The notes below the pieces were generated by a model. It did no database searches and was not told the DNA's origin. It was given only the letters and a program-made list of their open reading frames with translations. Shown in pieces: positions 1 through 9,274 of a stretch of DNA of 64,000 nt (its first letter is position 1; the number at the start of each line of letters is the position of its first letter). Made by a program: the position numbers and the translations under genes. The stretch comes from an uncultured Flavobacteriaceae bacterium (GTDB taxonomy: Bacteria > Bacteroidota > Bacteroidia > Flavobacteriales > Flavobacteriaceae). The stretch covers positions 88,773 to 152,772 of the forward strand of contig CANLUH010000004.1 of assembly GCA_947494205.1 (NCBI GenBank), in the 5' to 3' direction.

Positions 1-13
1 TCATCTTAACCAA

Positions 14-1186
14 ATGAAACGATTAAAAAAAACCCTCATTATTATTGTATCAATTCTTCTTTTACTATTCATTGCACTTTCAGTAATTATTCCAGAAAAA
101 TTAGACAAAAAATTTAATACCGTAACCTTAAGTCCGCCATACACAGCATCTAGCGAGGCAGAGCAATTATATAATTCTCTAGACTTTATAGCAGATATGC
201 ATTGTGATGCTTTATTGTGGAAAAGAGATTTACTAAAAAAACATGATTTTGGAACAGTTGACATACCTAGAATGTTAGAGGCCAACATGGGACTACAAGC
301 CTTTACAATTGTTACAAAATCTCCAAAAAACAGAAATTTTGAAAATAATACTGATGAGACTGATCAAGTTACATTACCTTATATATTACAAAGAAGACCT
401 ATAAAGTCTTGGTTTAACTTAACAGAGCGAGCTATTTCTCAATGCGATGCTTTGCATAACTTTGAAACAAACTCTAATGGTAGCTTTAGAGTTATAACAT
501 CTGTTTCTGACTTAAAACAATATTTAACCGATAGAAAAGCAAAAAAAATCACCGCCGGTTTTCTAGGCATTGAAGGCATGCATGCTTTAAGTGGTAAATT
601 AGAAAACATAGATAAGTTATATAATTCTGGAGTAAGAATGATGGCACCAACACACTTTTTTGACAATAAAGTAGGAGGATCTGCTCATGGCGTTTCTAAA
701 GCAGGTTTAACCGATTTTGGAAAACAAGTGATAAAAAGAATGCAAGAAAAAAATATGATTGTAGATGTATCTCATGGCTCTCCAAAACTATTAGACGATA
801 TTTTTGAAATCTCTACTAAACCTATTGTTTCATCTCATACAGGCGTACAAGGCACTTGCAAAACGGTTAGAAACTTATCTGACGAACACCTTAAAAAAAT
901 TGCAAAATCTGGAGGATTAATAAGCATAGCTATGTTTGAACATGCTACTTGTGGCAACACACCCGAATCTACTGCCAAAGCCATTAAATATTGTATAGAT
1001 TTAGTAGGCGCAGACTATGTTGCATTAGGTTCAGATTTCGATGGAGCAACCGAAATACACACAGATGTAACTGGACTAATATTATATGTAGATGAGCTTT
1101 TAAAATTAAATGTATCACAAGAAGACATTAGTAAAGTAATGGGTGGTAATATAAAACGTTTTATGTTACAAAACCTTCCTAAATAA
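14..1186 (+). CDS. Membrane-anchored M19 (renal-type) dipeptidase
   Basis: This 390-residue protein belongs to the peptidase M19 family, zinc enzymes that hydrolyse dipeptides. Residues 7-27 form one hydrophobic N-terminal segment that probably anchors it to the inner membrane facing the periplasm. The metal-binding pattern of the family is visible: H63 and D65 in DMHCDAL, E187 in GIEGMH, H254 in DVSHGS, H275 in SSHTG, and D341 in GSDFDGA. All expected ligands are present, so it should be active. The substrate cannot be read from sequence; bacterial members act on L-D or D-amino-acid dipeptides. It is followed by a secreted glycosidase gene on the same strand 35 bp away. The family call is firm. 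Confidence 0.93.
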   Translation: MKRLKKTLIIIVSILLLLFIALSVIIPEKLDKKFNTVTLSPPYTASSEAEQLYNSLDFIADMHCDALLWKRDLLKKHDFGTVDIPRMLEANMGLQAFTIVTKSPKNRNFENNTDETDQVTLPYILQRRPIKSWFNLTERAISQCDALHNFETNSNGSFRVITSVSDLKQYLTDRKAKKITAGFLGIEGMHALSGKLENIDKLYNSGVRMMAPTHFFDNKVGGSAHGVSKAGLTDFGKQVIKRMQEKNMIVDVSHGSPKLLDDIFEISTKPIVSSHTGVQGTCKTVRNLSDEHLKKIAKSGGLISIAMFEHATCGNTPESTAKAIKYCIDLVGADYVALGSDFDGATEIHTDVTGLILYVDELLKLNVSQEDISKVMGGNIKRFMLQNLPK

Positions 1187-1221
1187 ACCCCTTAATTATT
1201 ATATTTTAATAACTTTTACTT

Positions 1222-2163
1222 ATGAAAAAAAAACGACTTCTATCCTTACTACTCCTTATCAACATAACCTATGCTACATACTCTCAAATCATTAATGATG
1301 TTCCCTACATTTTAACTATCGATGAACTAAAAAATTGGACAGAATCTGGAACAACAGCCGACCCCATTTTAATTGCTACCGAAGATTTAGCCACTAGATT
1401 TATTAGTACAAACACACAAGTAAACCCTAATCTTTCTAACAGTTTAAACATTGCATACCTACCAGACGGTATGAATAATTTTGCGAATTATGGTGTGGAA
1501 CAAAGTCAATTTAACCTTTATAATTTCACACATTGGTCCTATATAGATAAACTAATATGGTTTGGAGGCACTGCTAGCCAATCGGTACAACTCCCCTCCG
1601 CACCATGGACAAATGCAGCTCATAAAAATGGAGTAAAGGTATTAGGAAATATATTTTTTGCTCCTACAGCCTTTGGCGGATCTACAAATACAATACTTAA
1701 TTTCTTAGAACAGGATAGTGGAGGAGATTTTGTTGTTATTCCTATTTTAATCAACATTATGCAATATTATAATTTTGATGGTTGGTTTGTAAATCAAGAA
1801 ACCTCTACTAATACCTCTACGGCTTTACTTATGCAAGAGTTTCTAGGAGATTTAACAGTTGCAGTAGAAGCCGAAGGAAAGGAAGTAATGTGGTACGATG
1901 CTATGCGACTTAATGGAAATGTAGGTTGGCAAAATAGACTAAATTCCACCAATAGCCCTTTCGTACAAGATGATGCAGATGGTAATAGTAGTAATGGATT
2001 TGAAAAACGAGTTAGTAGTAGTATATTTATTAATTTTTTCTGGCCTAGTTGGTATCCAAATAGCTCGAATGCTAGAGCTAATACAATTGGTAGATCCGAA
2101 TTTGATGTATTTACAGGTGTCGATTTATGGCCTGGACGTAATCAATCTAATTTTGAAACTTGA
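1222..2163 (+). pseudogene. GH85 endo-beta-N-acetylglucosaminidase, N-terminal part, ended by an in-frame TGA
   Basis: The 313 residues before the stop carry a signal peptide (about 1-21) and the front of a glycoside hydrolase family 85 barrel. GH85 enzymes cleave between the two core GlcNAc residues of N-glycans. The substrate-assisted catalytic pair is visible as N191 and E193 in FDGWFVNQE. Other family-like segments are NFTHWSYIDKLIWFGG and EVMWYDAM. The frame stops at TGA (2161-2163), and the same frame continues without another stop to 3225 with the rest of the barrel and a secretion domain. The product as written would be a truncated barrel without its T9SS signal. A TGG (Trp) to TGA change is the simplest explanation; a sequencing error is possible. 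Confidence 0.8.
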
Positions 2164-3225
2164 GGAAATTCATGGATGGGAGATATCCACCAAAATGCAA
2201 CAACGGCATACACTTCTTTAGGATTGTTTGCTCCTAATTGCATTTATAACAATTCCTTATACAGTGATTTCAATACAAACCCTAACGACTACGAAGCCTT
2301 TTACAGTCAAGAACGTCATATGTTTGCTGGTGCTGACAGAAACCCAGAAACAGAAGACAATTCAGGTTTTAAAGGCTATTCTAATTGGGTTCCTGCTGCT
2401 TCTACCATAACAATTATCCCATTTGAAACTAATTTCAGTACTGGTCATGGTTTAAAAAAATTTACAAACGGAATAGAAACCAGCAATTCTGCTTGGCATA
2501 ACATGAATGACCAAGACATTTTACCATCATGGCAGTTTGCATTTTCAGATAATAATTTATCTGGTTCTTGGGATTTTAACACGGCATATAATAGCGGAAG
2601 TTCTTTAAGTGTAGATGGCACTTTAGCTGCAGGAATTCCAATAAACTTAAAACTATACAAAACAAAACTGTTATTAAATGCAGATAGTAAAATTGACATT
2701 ACTTATAATTATCAATTAGCTGAAGACTCAGAGATAAAGTTATTGCTTACTTTTCCAGGAAGTACATTATCTACTTTTGAAAAAGACGTTTCACCTAATG
2801 GAAATACTGGATGGATTACAAAAACTATAGATCTCAATGAATTTGCAGGGCAGGAACTCAGTATTATTGGTCTAAAATTTAGCACTTCGCAAACTATATC
2901 TAATTACACGGTTAAGCTAGGTTCTTTAAAAGTGTACGAAGACCCGTCATTAAGTATTACTAATAATGTAAAGTTAGAAAACGCTATCATTATTACTTAT
3001 TCAAATAACAATACAAACTATATAAATATAACAAGTGACTTAAAAACTAACACATTAGATTTTAGCCTTTATAACATTCAAGGACAGAACATTTCTAACC
3101 ATTCATTTAACCCAACTAAAGGCACATATCGATATAATACTTCCAAAATATCTAGTGGGCTATATTTATTAAAGTTTAAAACTAAAAATGGGGAGCAAAT
3201 AACTAAAAAAATTATAATTAAATAA
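2164..3225 (+). pseudogene. GH85 endoglycosidase, C-terminal part with T9SS type A sorting domain
   Basis: This is the same reading frame as the preceding fragment, directly after the TGA; a separate ATG start would be at 2176. It encodes the end of the GH85 barrel (a SLGLFAPNC-like segment near its start), a beta-sandwich region, and a C-terminal domain of about 75 residues. That domain ends in SSGLYLLKFKTKNGE followed by KKIIIK, the pattern of type A T9SS sorting domains that release or attach secreted proteins. Read through the TGA, the full enzyme would be 667 residues with a signal peptide and a sorting domain. Alone, this part has no signal peptide and no catalytic N/E pair, so it is unlikely to work by itself. 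Confidence 0.78.
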
Positions 3226-3234
3226 AACTTTACT

Positions 3235-4005
3235 TTAATAACCAGTTACTAAAAGATTTCTAGCACCACGTATACCGCATTTTTGATATTTATGGTACGC
3301 TTGCGCGGCACGTTCCCTAATTTGTAAATCGGTTTCGTTTAAAACCCAACCCGTTATAGCTGCCTTTAAGGTGTAGGCTTCTGGCGCCATTAATCCTGTT
3401 GTCCAAACTAAAGGGTTGGATTTTGTTTGCTCTAGATATGGTTTAAAGTAATCTTTACTAATACATGCTAAAATAATAGCCTCTCTTTTAGTTGTGTTTA
3501 ACGGTTTAAAATTGCCTTCAACATCAAATTCCATTAAACCATCATGACCTACATAAGCTAAAAGATTAGCACTACCACCAAATAACAACTTTTGATTGGC
3601 GTGTTCTATTGCAATTGTATTGTGTCCCGCATTAGCTTCTAAGAAGCTGGAAGTTGTTGTTTTTATAAACTTACCATCGTGAGCATCTGCTAACAAATAA
3701 GTATTAGATGTATTATGTTTAAATAACAACCGCTCTAAAATATGTGTTTCTGGATTTAACTGTGTTGAGATTAAAGCCCATTCTTTACTTCGTTTAAAAT
3801 AGTTTTTAACGCCATATAGAGCTCCCCAGTATAAGTTATTCTTTGCGTCTTGCCCATTACCTAACTTTTTTGGCACAGGAACGATACCCTGATTTACATT
3901 ATCGCAAAGAGCAACATATACATGTACCGTTTTAATATCTGTTTCTGTTTGACTAAAAACAGTATTAACACTGAGTGTAAGAAAGAATAGTATAGCTTTT
4001 TTCAT
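3235..4005 (-). CDS. Secreted protein of unknown function with a possible clan CD-like His/Cys pair
   Basis: I do not recognise a named family. The 256-residue protein starts with a signal peptide (1-19, ending VFSQ). A strand-like VHVYVALCDN (27-36) is followed by a region rich in alternating strands and helices. Two features resemble caspase/gingipain-type (clan CD) proteases: hydrophobic LLAYVGHDG with H154, and hydrophobic AIILAC with C181. The 27-residue spacing is short for that clan, so this is inference only. The gene converges on the broken GH85 gene with 9 bp between the stops. Its start is followed immediately by the signal peptide, which supports the chosen ATG. Confidence 0.6.
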   Translation of the reverse strand: MKKAILFFLTLSVNTVFSQTETDIKTVHVYVALCDNVNQGIVPVPKKLGNGQDAKNNLYWGALYGVKNYFKRSKEWALISTQLNPETHILERLLFKHNTSNTYLLADAHDGKFIKTTTSSFLEANAGHNTIAIEHANQKLLFGGSANLLAYVGHDGLMEFDVEGNFKPLNTTKREAIILACISKDYFKPYLEQTKSNPLVWTTGLMAPEAYTLKAAITGWVLNETDLQIRERAAQAYHKYQKCGIRGARNLLVTGY

Positions 4006-4045
4006 TTATTAAAAACGAAAAAGACTGAGTTTTAGTATAAATAAA

Positions 4046-4075
4046 AAAACGCCTTTCCAACAAGAAAGGCGTTTT
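4046..4075 (-). terminator. Intrinsic terminator after rpmA
   Basis: A perfect 12-bp stem (4046-4057 with 4064-4075) and a 6-base loop are followed on the minus strand by a U-run from the A-tract at 4043-4049. It lies just downstream of rpmA and ends the rplU-rpmA unit. Confidence 0.85.
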
Positions 4076-4097
4076 AAATATCTAAAAGAAATTATTT

Positions 4098-4358
4098 CTA
4101 AGCTTCAAAAGCTTCAATAGAAACGTAAGATCTGTTATCTTTTTTCTTTGTAAATTTTACTAGACCATCTACTTTAGCATGTAAAGTATGATCTTTTCCT
4201 TGGTATACGTTTTCACCTGGGTGATGTGTATTACCACGTTGTCTTAATATAATGTTTCCAGCGATGGCAGCTTGTCCACCAAAAATCTTAACACCTAAAC
4301 GTTTCGATTCTGATTCTCTACCATTCTTAGAACTACCTACTCCTTTTTTATGAGCCAT
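4098..4358 (-). CDS. rpmA: 50S ribosomal protein L27
   Basis: The 86-residue product is ribosomal protein bL27 of the large subunit, which reaches toward the peptidyl transferase centre. It begins [16 protein letters not shown] and contains the invariant GGQ-containing segment and the NIILRQRG motif. There is no N-terminal cleavage extension of the Firmicutes type. It follows rplU by 42 bp on the same strand, the standard rplU-rpmA pair, and is closed by a strong terminator. Confidence 0.98.
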   Translation of the reverse strand: MAHKKGVGSSKNGRESESKRLGVKIFGGQAAIAGNIILRQRGNTHHPGENVYQGKDHTLHAKVDGLVKFTKKKDNRSYVSIEAFEA

Positions 4359-4400
4359 TGTCTTAAGGTTTTATATTGTTAAACTTAAGTGATTTAGCAA

Positions 4401-5066
4401 TTACGCTTTACCACCATCTAATTCGTCTTGCCATTTCTTTAACTCATCCCACTTACCGTCAGCAGCTAATTGAGCTTGAGCTGGCCATGTATCTGTTACG
4501 TGGTTTCCACGAACACCTGCGATGATTTCAGAAATTTTTGCTGCATCTGTTTTTGCTAACTCAGCAAATGTTGCGATACCTGCTTCTGCTAATGTTGAAG
4601 CAATTTTTGGTCCAATACCTTCGATTTTCTTTAAATCGTCAGCTTTTCCAGTTGCTTTTTTAGCAGTAGCTTTTGGTGCTGCTTTCTTAGCTTCAGCTTT
4701 TGGCTCTGCTTTTTTAGTTTCTTTCTTTGGAGCAGCTTTTGCTGGCTTAGCTCCTGAAGCTACGATGCTTTCAATTACGATTTCAGTTAAGGCTTGTCTG
4801 TGACCATTTTTAACACGGTAACCTTTTCTTCTTTTCTTTTTGAAAACGATAACTTTATCACCTTTAAGGTGCTTTAAGACTTTAGCACTTACTTGTGCTC
4901 CGTCTATAGCTGGGGCGCCTACAGTTACATTGCTACCATCTGCAACTAAAAGTACATTATCAAAAGATACTGCCTTTCCTTCTTCTGTTGCTAAACGATT
5001 AACAAAAACTTTTTGGTCTTTTTCAACTTTAAATTGATGCCCTGCTATCTCTACAATTGCGTACAT
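4401..5066 (-). CDS. rplU: 50S ribosomal protein L21 with C-terminal helix-hairpin-helix extension
   Basis: Residues 1-103 are a normal bL21 (start MYAIVEIAGHQ, rRNA-binding KKKRRKGYRVKNGHRQ at 77-91). Typical L21 stops there at about 103 residues; this one has 221. Residues 104-143 are a Lys/Ala/Pro/Glu-rich flexible linker. Residues 144-221 form a small domain with a helix-hairpin-helix motif (KKIEGIGPKIASTLAEAG, 146-163) and a Trp-containing end (TDTWPAQAQL, then a KWQDEL segment). The extension resembles domains that sit on RNA or DNA backbones; its role on the ribosome is not known to me. It is co-directional with rpmA and has its own promoter at 5108-5138. Confidence 0.96.
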   Translation of the reverse strand: MYAIVEIAGHQFKVEKDQKVFVNRLATEEGKAVSFDNVLLVADGSNVTVGAPAIDGAQVSAKVLKHLKGDKVIVFKKKRRKGYRVKNGHRQALTEIVIESIVASGAKPAKAAPKKETKKAEPKAEAKKAAPKATAKKATGKADDLKKIEGIGPKIASTLAEAGIATFAELAKTDAAKISEIIAGVRGNHVTDTWPAQAQLAADGKWDELKKWQDELDGGKA

Positions 5067-5107
5067 AGCGTAATGTTTGTTAATTAATTTTGTTCAAAAA
5101 ATGAGTG

Positions 5108-5138
5108 CAAATATACTGCTAATTAATTAATCTACAAA
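5108..5138 (-). promoter_or_regulatory. Bacteroidota-type promoter for rplU-rpmA
   Basis: On the minus strand a TTTG (-33 box, 5138-5135) is followed after 19 bp by TATATTTG (-7 box, 5115-5108), matching the TTTG/TAnnTTTG consensus of the Bacteroidota primary sigma factor. The predicted transcript starts about 35 bases before the rplU ATG. Confidence 0.75.
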
Positions 5139-5142
5139 CGTT

Positions 5143-5595
5143 TTATGCTTTTTGAGCAATATTTCTACTCTTTTTAAAGAGTTGCATACAATTAAGCGTT
5201 AAAACTACTGTCGTGGCAAAGCCCATAATGGCAACTACAAAAGTAACCAAACCTATACCAACATTATAGTTTCCTTTAAACACAACTAATAAACTAGACA
5301 AAAAAGCAGGCTCCACTTCTGTTGCGTAAAATAAAAAGAAAATTGTAAAAATTAAGGTTGCTAAGAATCCAGAAACAATGCCTGTAGTAAAACCTATTGT
5401 ATACGAAAACTTATCACCTAGCTCTAGCTTAGTAAATTTTATAGCTTCATAAATTCCAAATCCAACTATAAAACCATTAAATAAACTAAAAACTGGTTTA
5501 GTGTGTAAACCAAATAATGATAAGATTAAAAAGAAGGCTATTAAACACCCACTTATAACTATCCCCAATCGAATTGGGAGTGCTAACTTCTTCAT
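5143..5595 (-). CDS. DUF4199-type small integral membrane protein
   Basis: The 150-residue protein has four hydrophobic segments (about 10-28, 33-50, 65-95, 108-135) and a short basic C-terminus. Its length and layout match the DUF4199 family common in Bacteroidota, whose function is unknown. It lies upstream of rplU on the same strand, but rplU has its own promoter in the 76-bp gap, so it is probably a separate unit. Confidence 0.7.
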   Translation of the reverse strand: MKKLALPIRLGIVISGCLIAFFLILSLFGLHTKPVFSLFNGFIVGFGIYEAIKFTKLELGDKFSYTIGFTTGIVSGFLATLIFTIFFLFYATEVEPAFLSSLLVVFKGNYNVGIGLVTFVVAIMGFATTVVLTLNCMQLFKKSRNIAQKA

Positions 5596-5790
5596 AATGA
5601 ATATTTTTAAAGGTTAGTGATTTATCTAAATATCGGAAAAAAAATGCATAAACCTGCTTATTTAATGTTAATTTTTAACGCTTTAACTACTAAAAAACCG
5701 TTTACGATTGTTATTTTTGTTACAAGTTCTGTAACATTTCACTACGTTTACAGACATACTTGAAATATGATCATTAAAAACAATCTCAAA

Positions 5791-7110
5791 ATGAAAAAAA
5801 ATTTATTCTCATTAGCAGCTTTGCTTTTGGCTGGGTTTACAGCGACAGCACAAGAAGTTAAGTTTGAAGAGTATGATTTAGATAACGGTATGCACGTTAT
5901 TTTGCATCAAGACAATTCAGCGCCAGTTGTTACCACGTCTGTAATGTACCACGTTGGTGCCAAGGATGAAAACCCAGAACGTACAGGGATGGCTCACTTT
6001 TTCGAACACTTATTATTTGAAGGCACTAAAAATATAGAGCGCGGCGAATGGTTTACTATTGTATCTTCTAATGGCGGAAGCAATAATGCTAACACAACAG
6101 ACGACAGAACGTATTATTATGAGGTATTCCCTTCTAATAGTGTAGAATTAGGGTTATGGATGGAATCTGAGCGTTTAATGCACCCAATTATTAATCAAAT
6201 TGGAGTAGATACTCAAAATGAGGTTGTAAAAGAAGAAAAACGTTTACGTGTAGACAATGCGCCTTATGGAAACATATTAGCAGAAGTTAAACAGTATATG
6301 TTTAAGAAGCACCCATATAAAGGGACAACTATTGGTAAAATGGAACATTTGGATGCTGCAACTTTAGAAGAGTTTCAAGCATTCAACAAAAAATTCTATG
6401 TACCAAATAACGCTGTATTAGTAGTTGCTGGAGATATAGACGTTCCTGCTGTTAAAAAAATGATTAAAGATTATTTTGGTCCTATTCCAAGAGGAAAAGA
6501 CATCGCAAGAAACTTCCCTAAAGAAGATCCAATTACAGAACCTATTAGAGCAAAAGCTTACGATAATAACATTCAAATCCCTGCAGTTATAGCTGCTTAC
6601 AGAACACCTTCTTTTAAAGAACGTGATGCTTATGTTTTAGATATGATATCTAGTTATTTAAGTGATGGAAAAACCTCTAAACTTTATAAAAAACTAGTAG
6701 ATAACAAAAAAATGGCATTACAAGTAGCTGCCGTTAACCTTAGTCAAGAAGATTATGGTACTTATGCATTATTTGCTTTACCTCAAGGCGATGTTAGCTT
6801 AGATGATTTAGTTAAAGAAATGGATGAAGAAGTTGTAAAAGTTCAGAATGAATTAATTTCTGAAAAAGATTACCAAAAACTTCAAAATAAGTTCGAAAAC
6901 CAATTTGTAAATTCAAACTCTAGTATATCAGGAATTGCTAATTCTTTAGCACGTTACTATATGCTATATGGAGATGTAAACTTAATAAACAACGAAATAG
7001 ACATTTACAGATCTATTACTAGAGAAGAAATGCAGTCTGTTGCAAAAAAATATTTGAATCCAAATCAACGTCTTATTTTAGAGTACTTACCTAAAAAAGA
7101 CGACAACTAA
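5791..7110 (+). CDS. M16 family zinc metallopeptidase, active subunit
   Basis: This secreted pitrilysin-type peptidase of 439 residues has the inverted zinc motif HFFEH (in GMAHFFEHLLFEG) and a downstream Glu in NEVVKEEKR that completes the site. The N-terminal signal peptide is MKKNLFSLAALLLAGFTATAQ. An in-frame ATG 24 bp upstream (5767) would put charged residues before the signal peptide, so I chose 5791. A TAnnTTTG box at 5712-5719 may drive it. The next gene, 19 bp downstream, encodes the non-catalytic partner; two-gene M16 pairs work as heterodimers in other bacteria, which suggests the same in this periplasm. Confidence 0.93.
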   Translation: MKKNLFSLAALLLAGFTATAQEVKFEEYDLDNGMHVILHQDNSAPVVTTSVMYHVGAKDENPERTGMAHFFEHLLFEGTKNIERGEWFTIVSSNGGSNNANTTDDRTYYYEVFPSNSVELGLWMESERLMHPIINQIGVDTQNEVVKEEKRLRVDNAPYGNILAEVKQYMFKKHPYKGTTIGKMEHLDAATLEEFQAFNKKFYVPNNAVLVVAGDIDVPAVKKMIKDYFGPIPRGKDIARNFPKEDPITEPIRAKAYDNNIQIPAVIAAYRTPSFKERDAYVLDMISSYLSDGKTSKLYKKLVDNKKMALQVAAVNLSQEDYGTYALFALPQGDVSLDDLVKEMDEEVVKVQNELISEKDYQKLQNKFENQFVNSNSSISGIANSLARYYMLYGDVNLINNEIDIYRSITREEMQSVAKKYLNPNQRLILEYLPKKDDN

Positions 7111-7129
7111 AAATATTAAAAACGTACAA

Positions 7130-9208
7130 ATGAAAACAAAAATAACAGCAGTAATAGCATTGTTTTTATTATCAATTTCTGCAACTGCACAAATTGACAG
7201 ATCTAAACAACCTAAACCAGGACCTGCTCCAGCAATAACGTTGGAAACACCTGGAGAATTTGAACTTAAAAATGGACTCAAAGTGTTAGTGGTAGAAAAC
7301 CACAAATTACCAAGAGTGTCATATAACCTTACTATAGACAATAAACCTTATGCTGAAGGAAACATCGCTGGTGTTTCTAGCATCTTAGGAGCTATGTTAG
7401 GAAATGGAACCACTAGTATCCCTAAAGATGAATTTAATGAAGAAGTAGATTTTTTAGGCGCTAGACTTGGTTTTGGTTCGCAAAGTGCTTCTGCATCGTC
7501 TTTATCTAAATATTCTGAGCGCATTTTAGAGCTTATGGCAGATGCAACTATGAATCCTTTATTAACTGAAGAGGAGTTTCAAAAAGAAAAAGATAAAGCT
7601 ATAGAAAACATTAAATCTAGTGCAAAAAGTGTAGATGCTGTTGCTGGTAGAGTTGGTAGAGCATTATCTTTTGGAAAAAAACATGCTAGTGGAGAATTTG
7701 TTACAGAAGAAACATTAAATAATATCACCCTAAAAGATGTGGTAGAGTTTTATAGAATTTCTTTTAACCCTAAAAATGCTTACTTAGTTATAGTAGGAGA
7801 TGTAGATTTTAAAGTCGTTAAAAAACAAGTTAAAAAGTATTTTAAAAATTGGGATACAATGGTAACTGTGCAAACTACTACTGCACCAACTAAAGAGAAT
7901 GTAAGATATACACAAATTAGTTTTGTAGACATGCCTAATGCTGTACAATCTAATATCGCATTAACTAGTAATGTAGACTTAAAGCAAGGAGACGAAGATT
8001 ACCACTCAGTACTAATAGCAAATAAAATATTAGGTGGTGGTTTTAATAGTTATTTAAACATGAACTTACGTGAGGAGCACGGTTATACTTATGGAGCTCG
8101 TTCTAGTGTTGGGACTAGCCGTTTTGGTACTGCTCGTTTTACTGCTTCTTCTCAAGTTAGAAATGCAGTAACAGACAGTGCTGTTGTAGAAACGTTAAAA
8201 GAAATTAACCGCATTAAAACGGAAACCGTTTCTATGGAAGATTTAAAAAATGCAAAAGCAAAATACGTAGGAGATTTTGTATTAGCATTAGAGCGTCCAT
8301 CTACAATAGCGCGTTATGCTTTAAATATTAAGTTAAATGATTTACCTGAAGATTTCTATACAACATACCTTAAAAAGATAAATGCTGTAACTACAGACGA
8401 CGTTAAGCGTGTTGCGAATAAATACTTCACAGCTGAAAAAGCTAGAGTAGTTGTAGTAGGTAAAGGAAGTGATGTTATAGAGAATCTTGAAAAAACAGGA
8501 ATTCCAGTTAAATATTACGATAAATATGCTACTGCAGTAGACAAGCCAGTTTATAGCAAACCTATTCCTAAAGGCGTGACTGCACAAACTATAATGAATG
8601 ATTATGTTAAAGCAGTTGGTGGAGAAGCTAAGTTAAAAGCTGTAAACTCTATATTAACAAATGCAGACGTAACGATTCCTGGCGCACCAATCTCACCAAA
8701 AGCTATAATTAAAGAAATGGCACCTAACAAAATGTCTATGGAAATGGTTGCTGAAGGTATGGGAACACTAGCAAAAAGTAAATTTGATGGAGCTAATGGT
8801 TATAACGAGCAAATGGGACGTAAAATACCTATGACTGAAAAAGAGGTAGATAAGCAAAAATCTACAAAAATATTATTCCCAGAATTGTATTACAGTTCAT
8901 CTGAGGCTTCTTTAGAGAGTTTAACAGATGTTGACGGTGCAGACGCTTATAAAATTAAAGTAATCAACGGAGACGATGTCTCTTATAGATATTACAGTGT
9001 AGAGACCGGTTTATTAGTAAAAACAGAATCTACGTCGGAACGAGGTGGACAAACGATGACAACTATAGAAAACCTTTCTAATTATAAATCTGTAGACGGG
9101 GTTAAAATACCACATACTAAGAAAATGTTAGTTGGTCCTCAAGAAATTATATTAGAATCTACTAATGTTAAATTTAATGAAGGTGTAACAGCAGAAGATT
9201 TTAACTAA
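7130..9208 (+). CDS. M16 family peptidase-like protein fused to a LolA/MucB-like C-terminal domain
   Basis: The protein has 692 residues with a signal peptide (1-21). Residues about 35-450 are two M16 domains, but no HxxEH is present in the expected place (SSILGAMLGNGT occupies it), so this is the non-catalytic type. It keeps the R/Y substrate-grip pattern typical of the partner subunit (EEHGYTYGARS). Residues about 470-692 are an added beta-rich domain starting GVTAQTIMNDYVKAVGGE, similar to domains found in Bacteroidota LolA-like lipoprotein-sorting proteins. It follows the active M16 gene by 19 bp and should be co-transcribed and act as its partner. What the C-terminal domain binds is unknown. 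Confidence 0.9.
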   Translation: MKTKITAVIALFLLSISATAQIDRSKQPKPGPAPAITLETPGEFELKNGLKVLVVENHKLPRVSYNLTIDNKPYAEGNIAGVSSILGAMLGNGTTSIPKDEFNEEVDFLGARLGFGSQSASASSLSKYSERILELMADATMNPLLTEEEFQKEKDKAIENIKSSAKSVDAVAGRVGRALSFGKKHASGEFVTEETLNNITLKDVVEFYRISFNPKNAYLVIVGDVDFKVVKKQVKKYFKNWDTMVTVQTTTAPTKENVRYTQISFVDMPNAVQSNIALTSNVDLKQGDEDYHSVLIANKILGGGFNSYLNMNLREEHGYTYGARSSVGTSRFGTARFTASSQVRNAVTDSAVVETLKEINRIKTETVSMEDLKNAKAKYVGDFVLALERPSTIARYALNIKLNDLPEDFYTTYLKKINAVTTDDVKRVANKYFTAEKARVVVVGKGSDVIENLEKTGIPVKYYDKYATAVDKPVYSKPIPKGVTAQTIMNDYVKAVGGEAKLKAVNSILTNADVTIPGAPISPKAIIKEMAPNKMSMEMVAEGMGTLAKSKFDGANGYNEQMGRKIPMTEKEVDKQKSTKILFPELYYSSSEASLESLTDVDGADAYKIKVINGDDVSYRYYSVETGLLVKTESTSERGGQTMTTIENLSNYKSVDGVKIPHTKKMLVGPQEIILESTNVKFNEGVTAEDFN

Positions 9209-9230
9209 TCTATTTCATTTACATAATATC

Positions 9231-9267
9231 AAAAAAAAGACCGAAGTTTATTGCTTCGGTTTTTTTA
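9231..9267 (+). terminator. Bidirectional intrinsic terminator
   Basis: A 7-bp stem (9240-9246 with 9254-9260) is flanked by an A-run before and a T-run after. It sits between the converging M16 and DMT transporter genes and can serve both. Confidence 0.8.
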
Positions 9268-9274
9268 TTTCTAT

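Noticed and set aside
1970..2221. Overlapping frame across the GH85 TGA, suggesting a frameshift
   Set aside because: The GH85 homology continues in the original frame on both sides of the TGA, so a nonsense codon explains it better.
4522..4803. Plus-strand Ala/Phe-rich ORF opposite rplU
   Set aside because: It is the antisense of the Lys/Ala linker of L21; composition comes from that repeat-like coding sequence.
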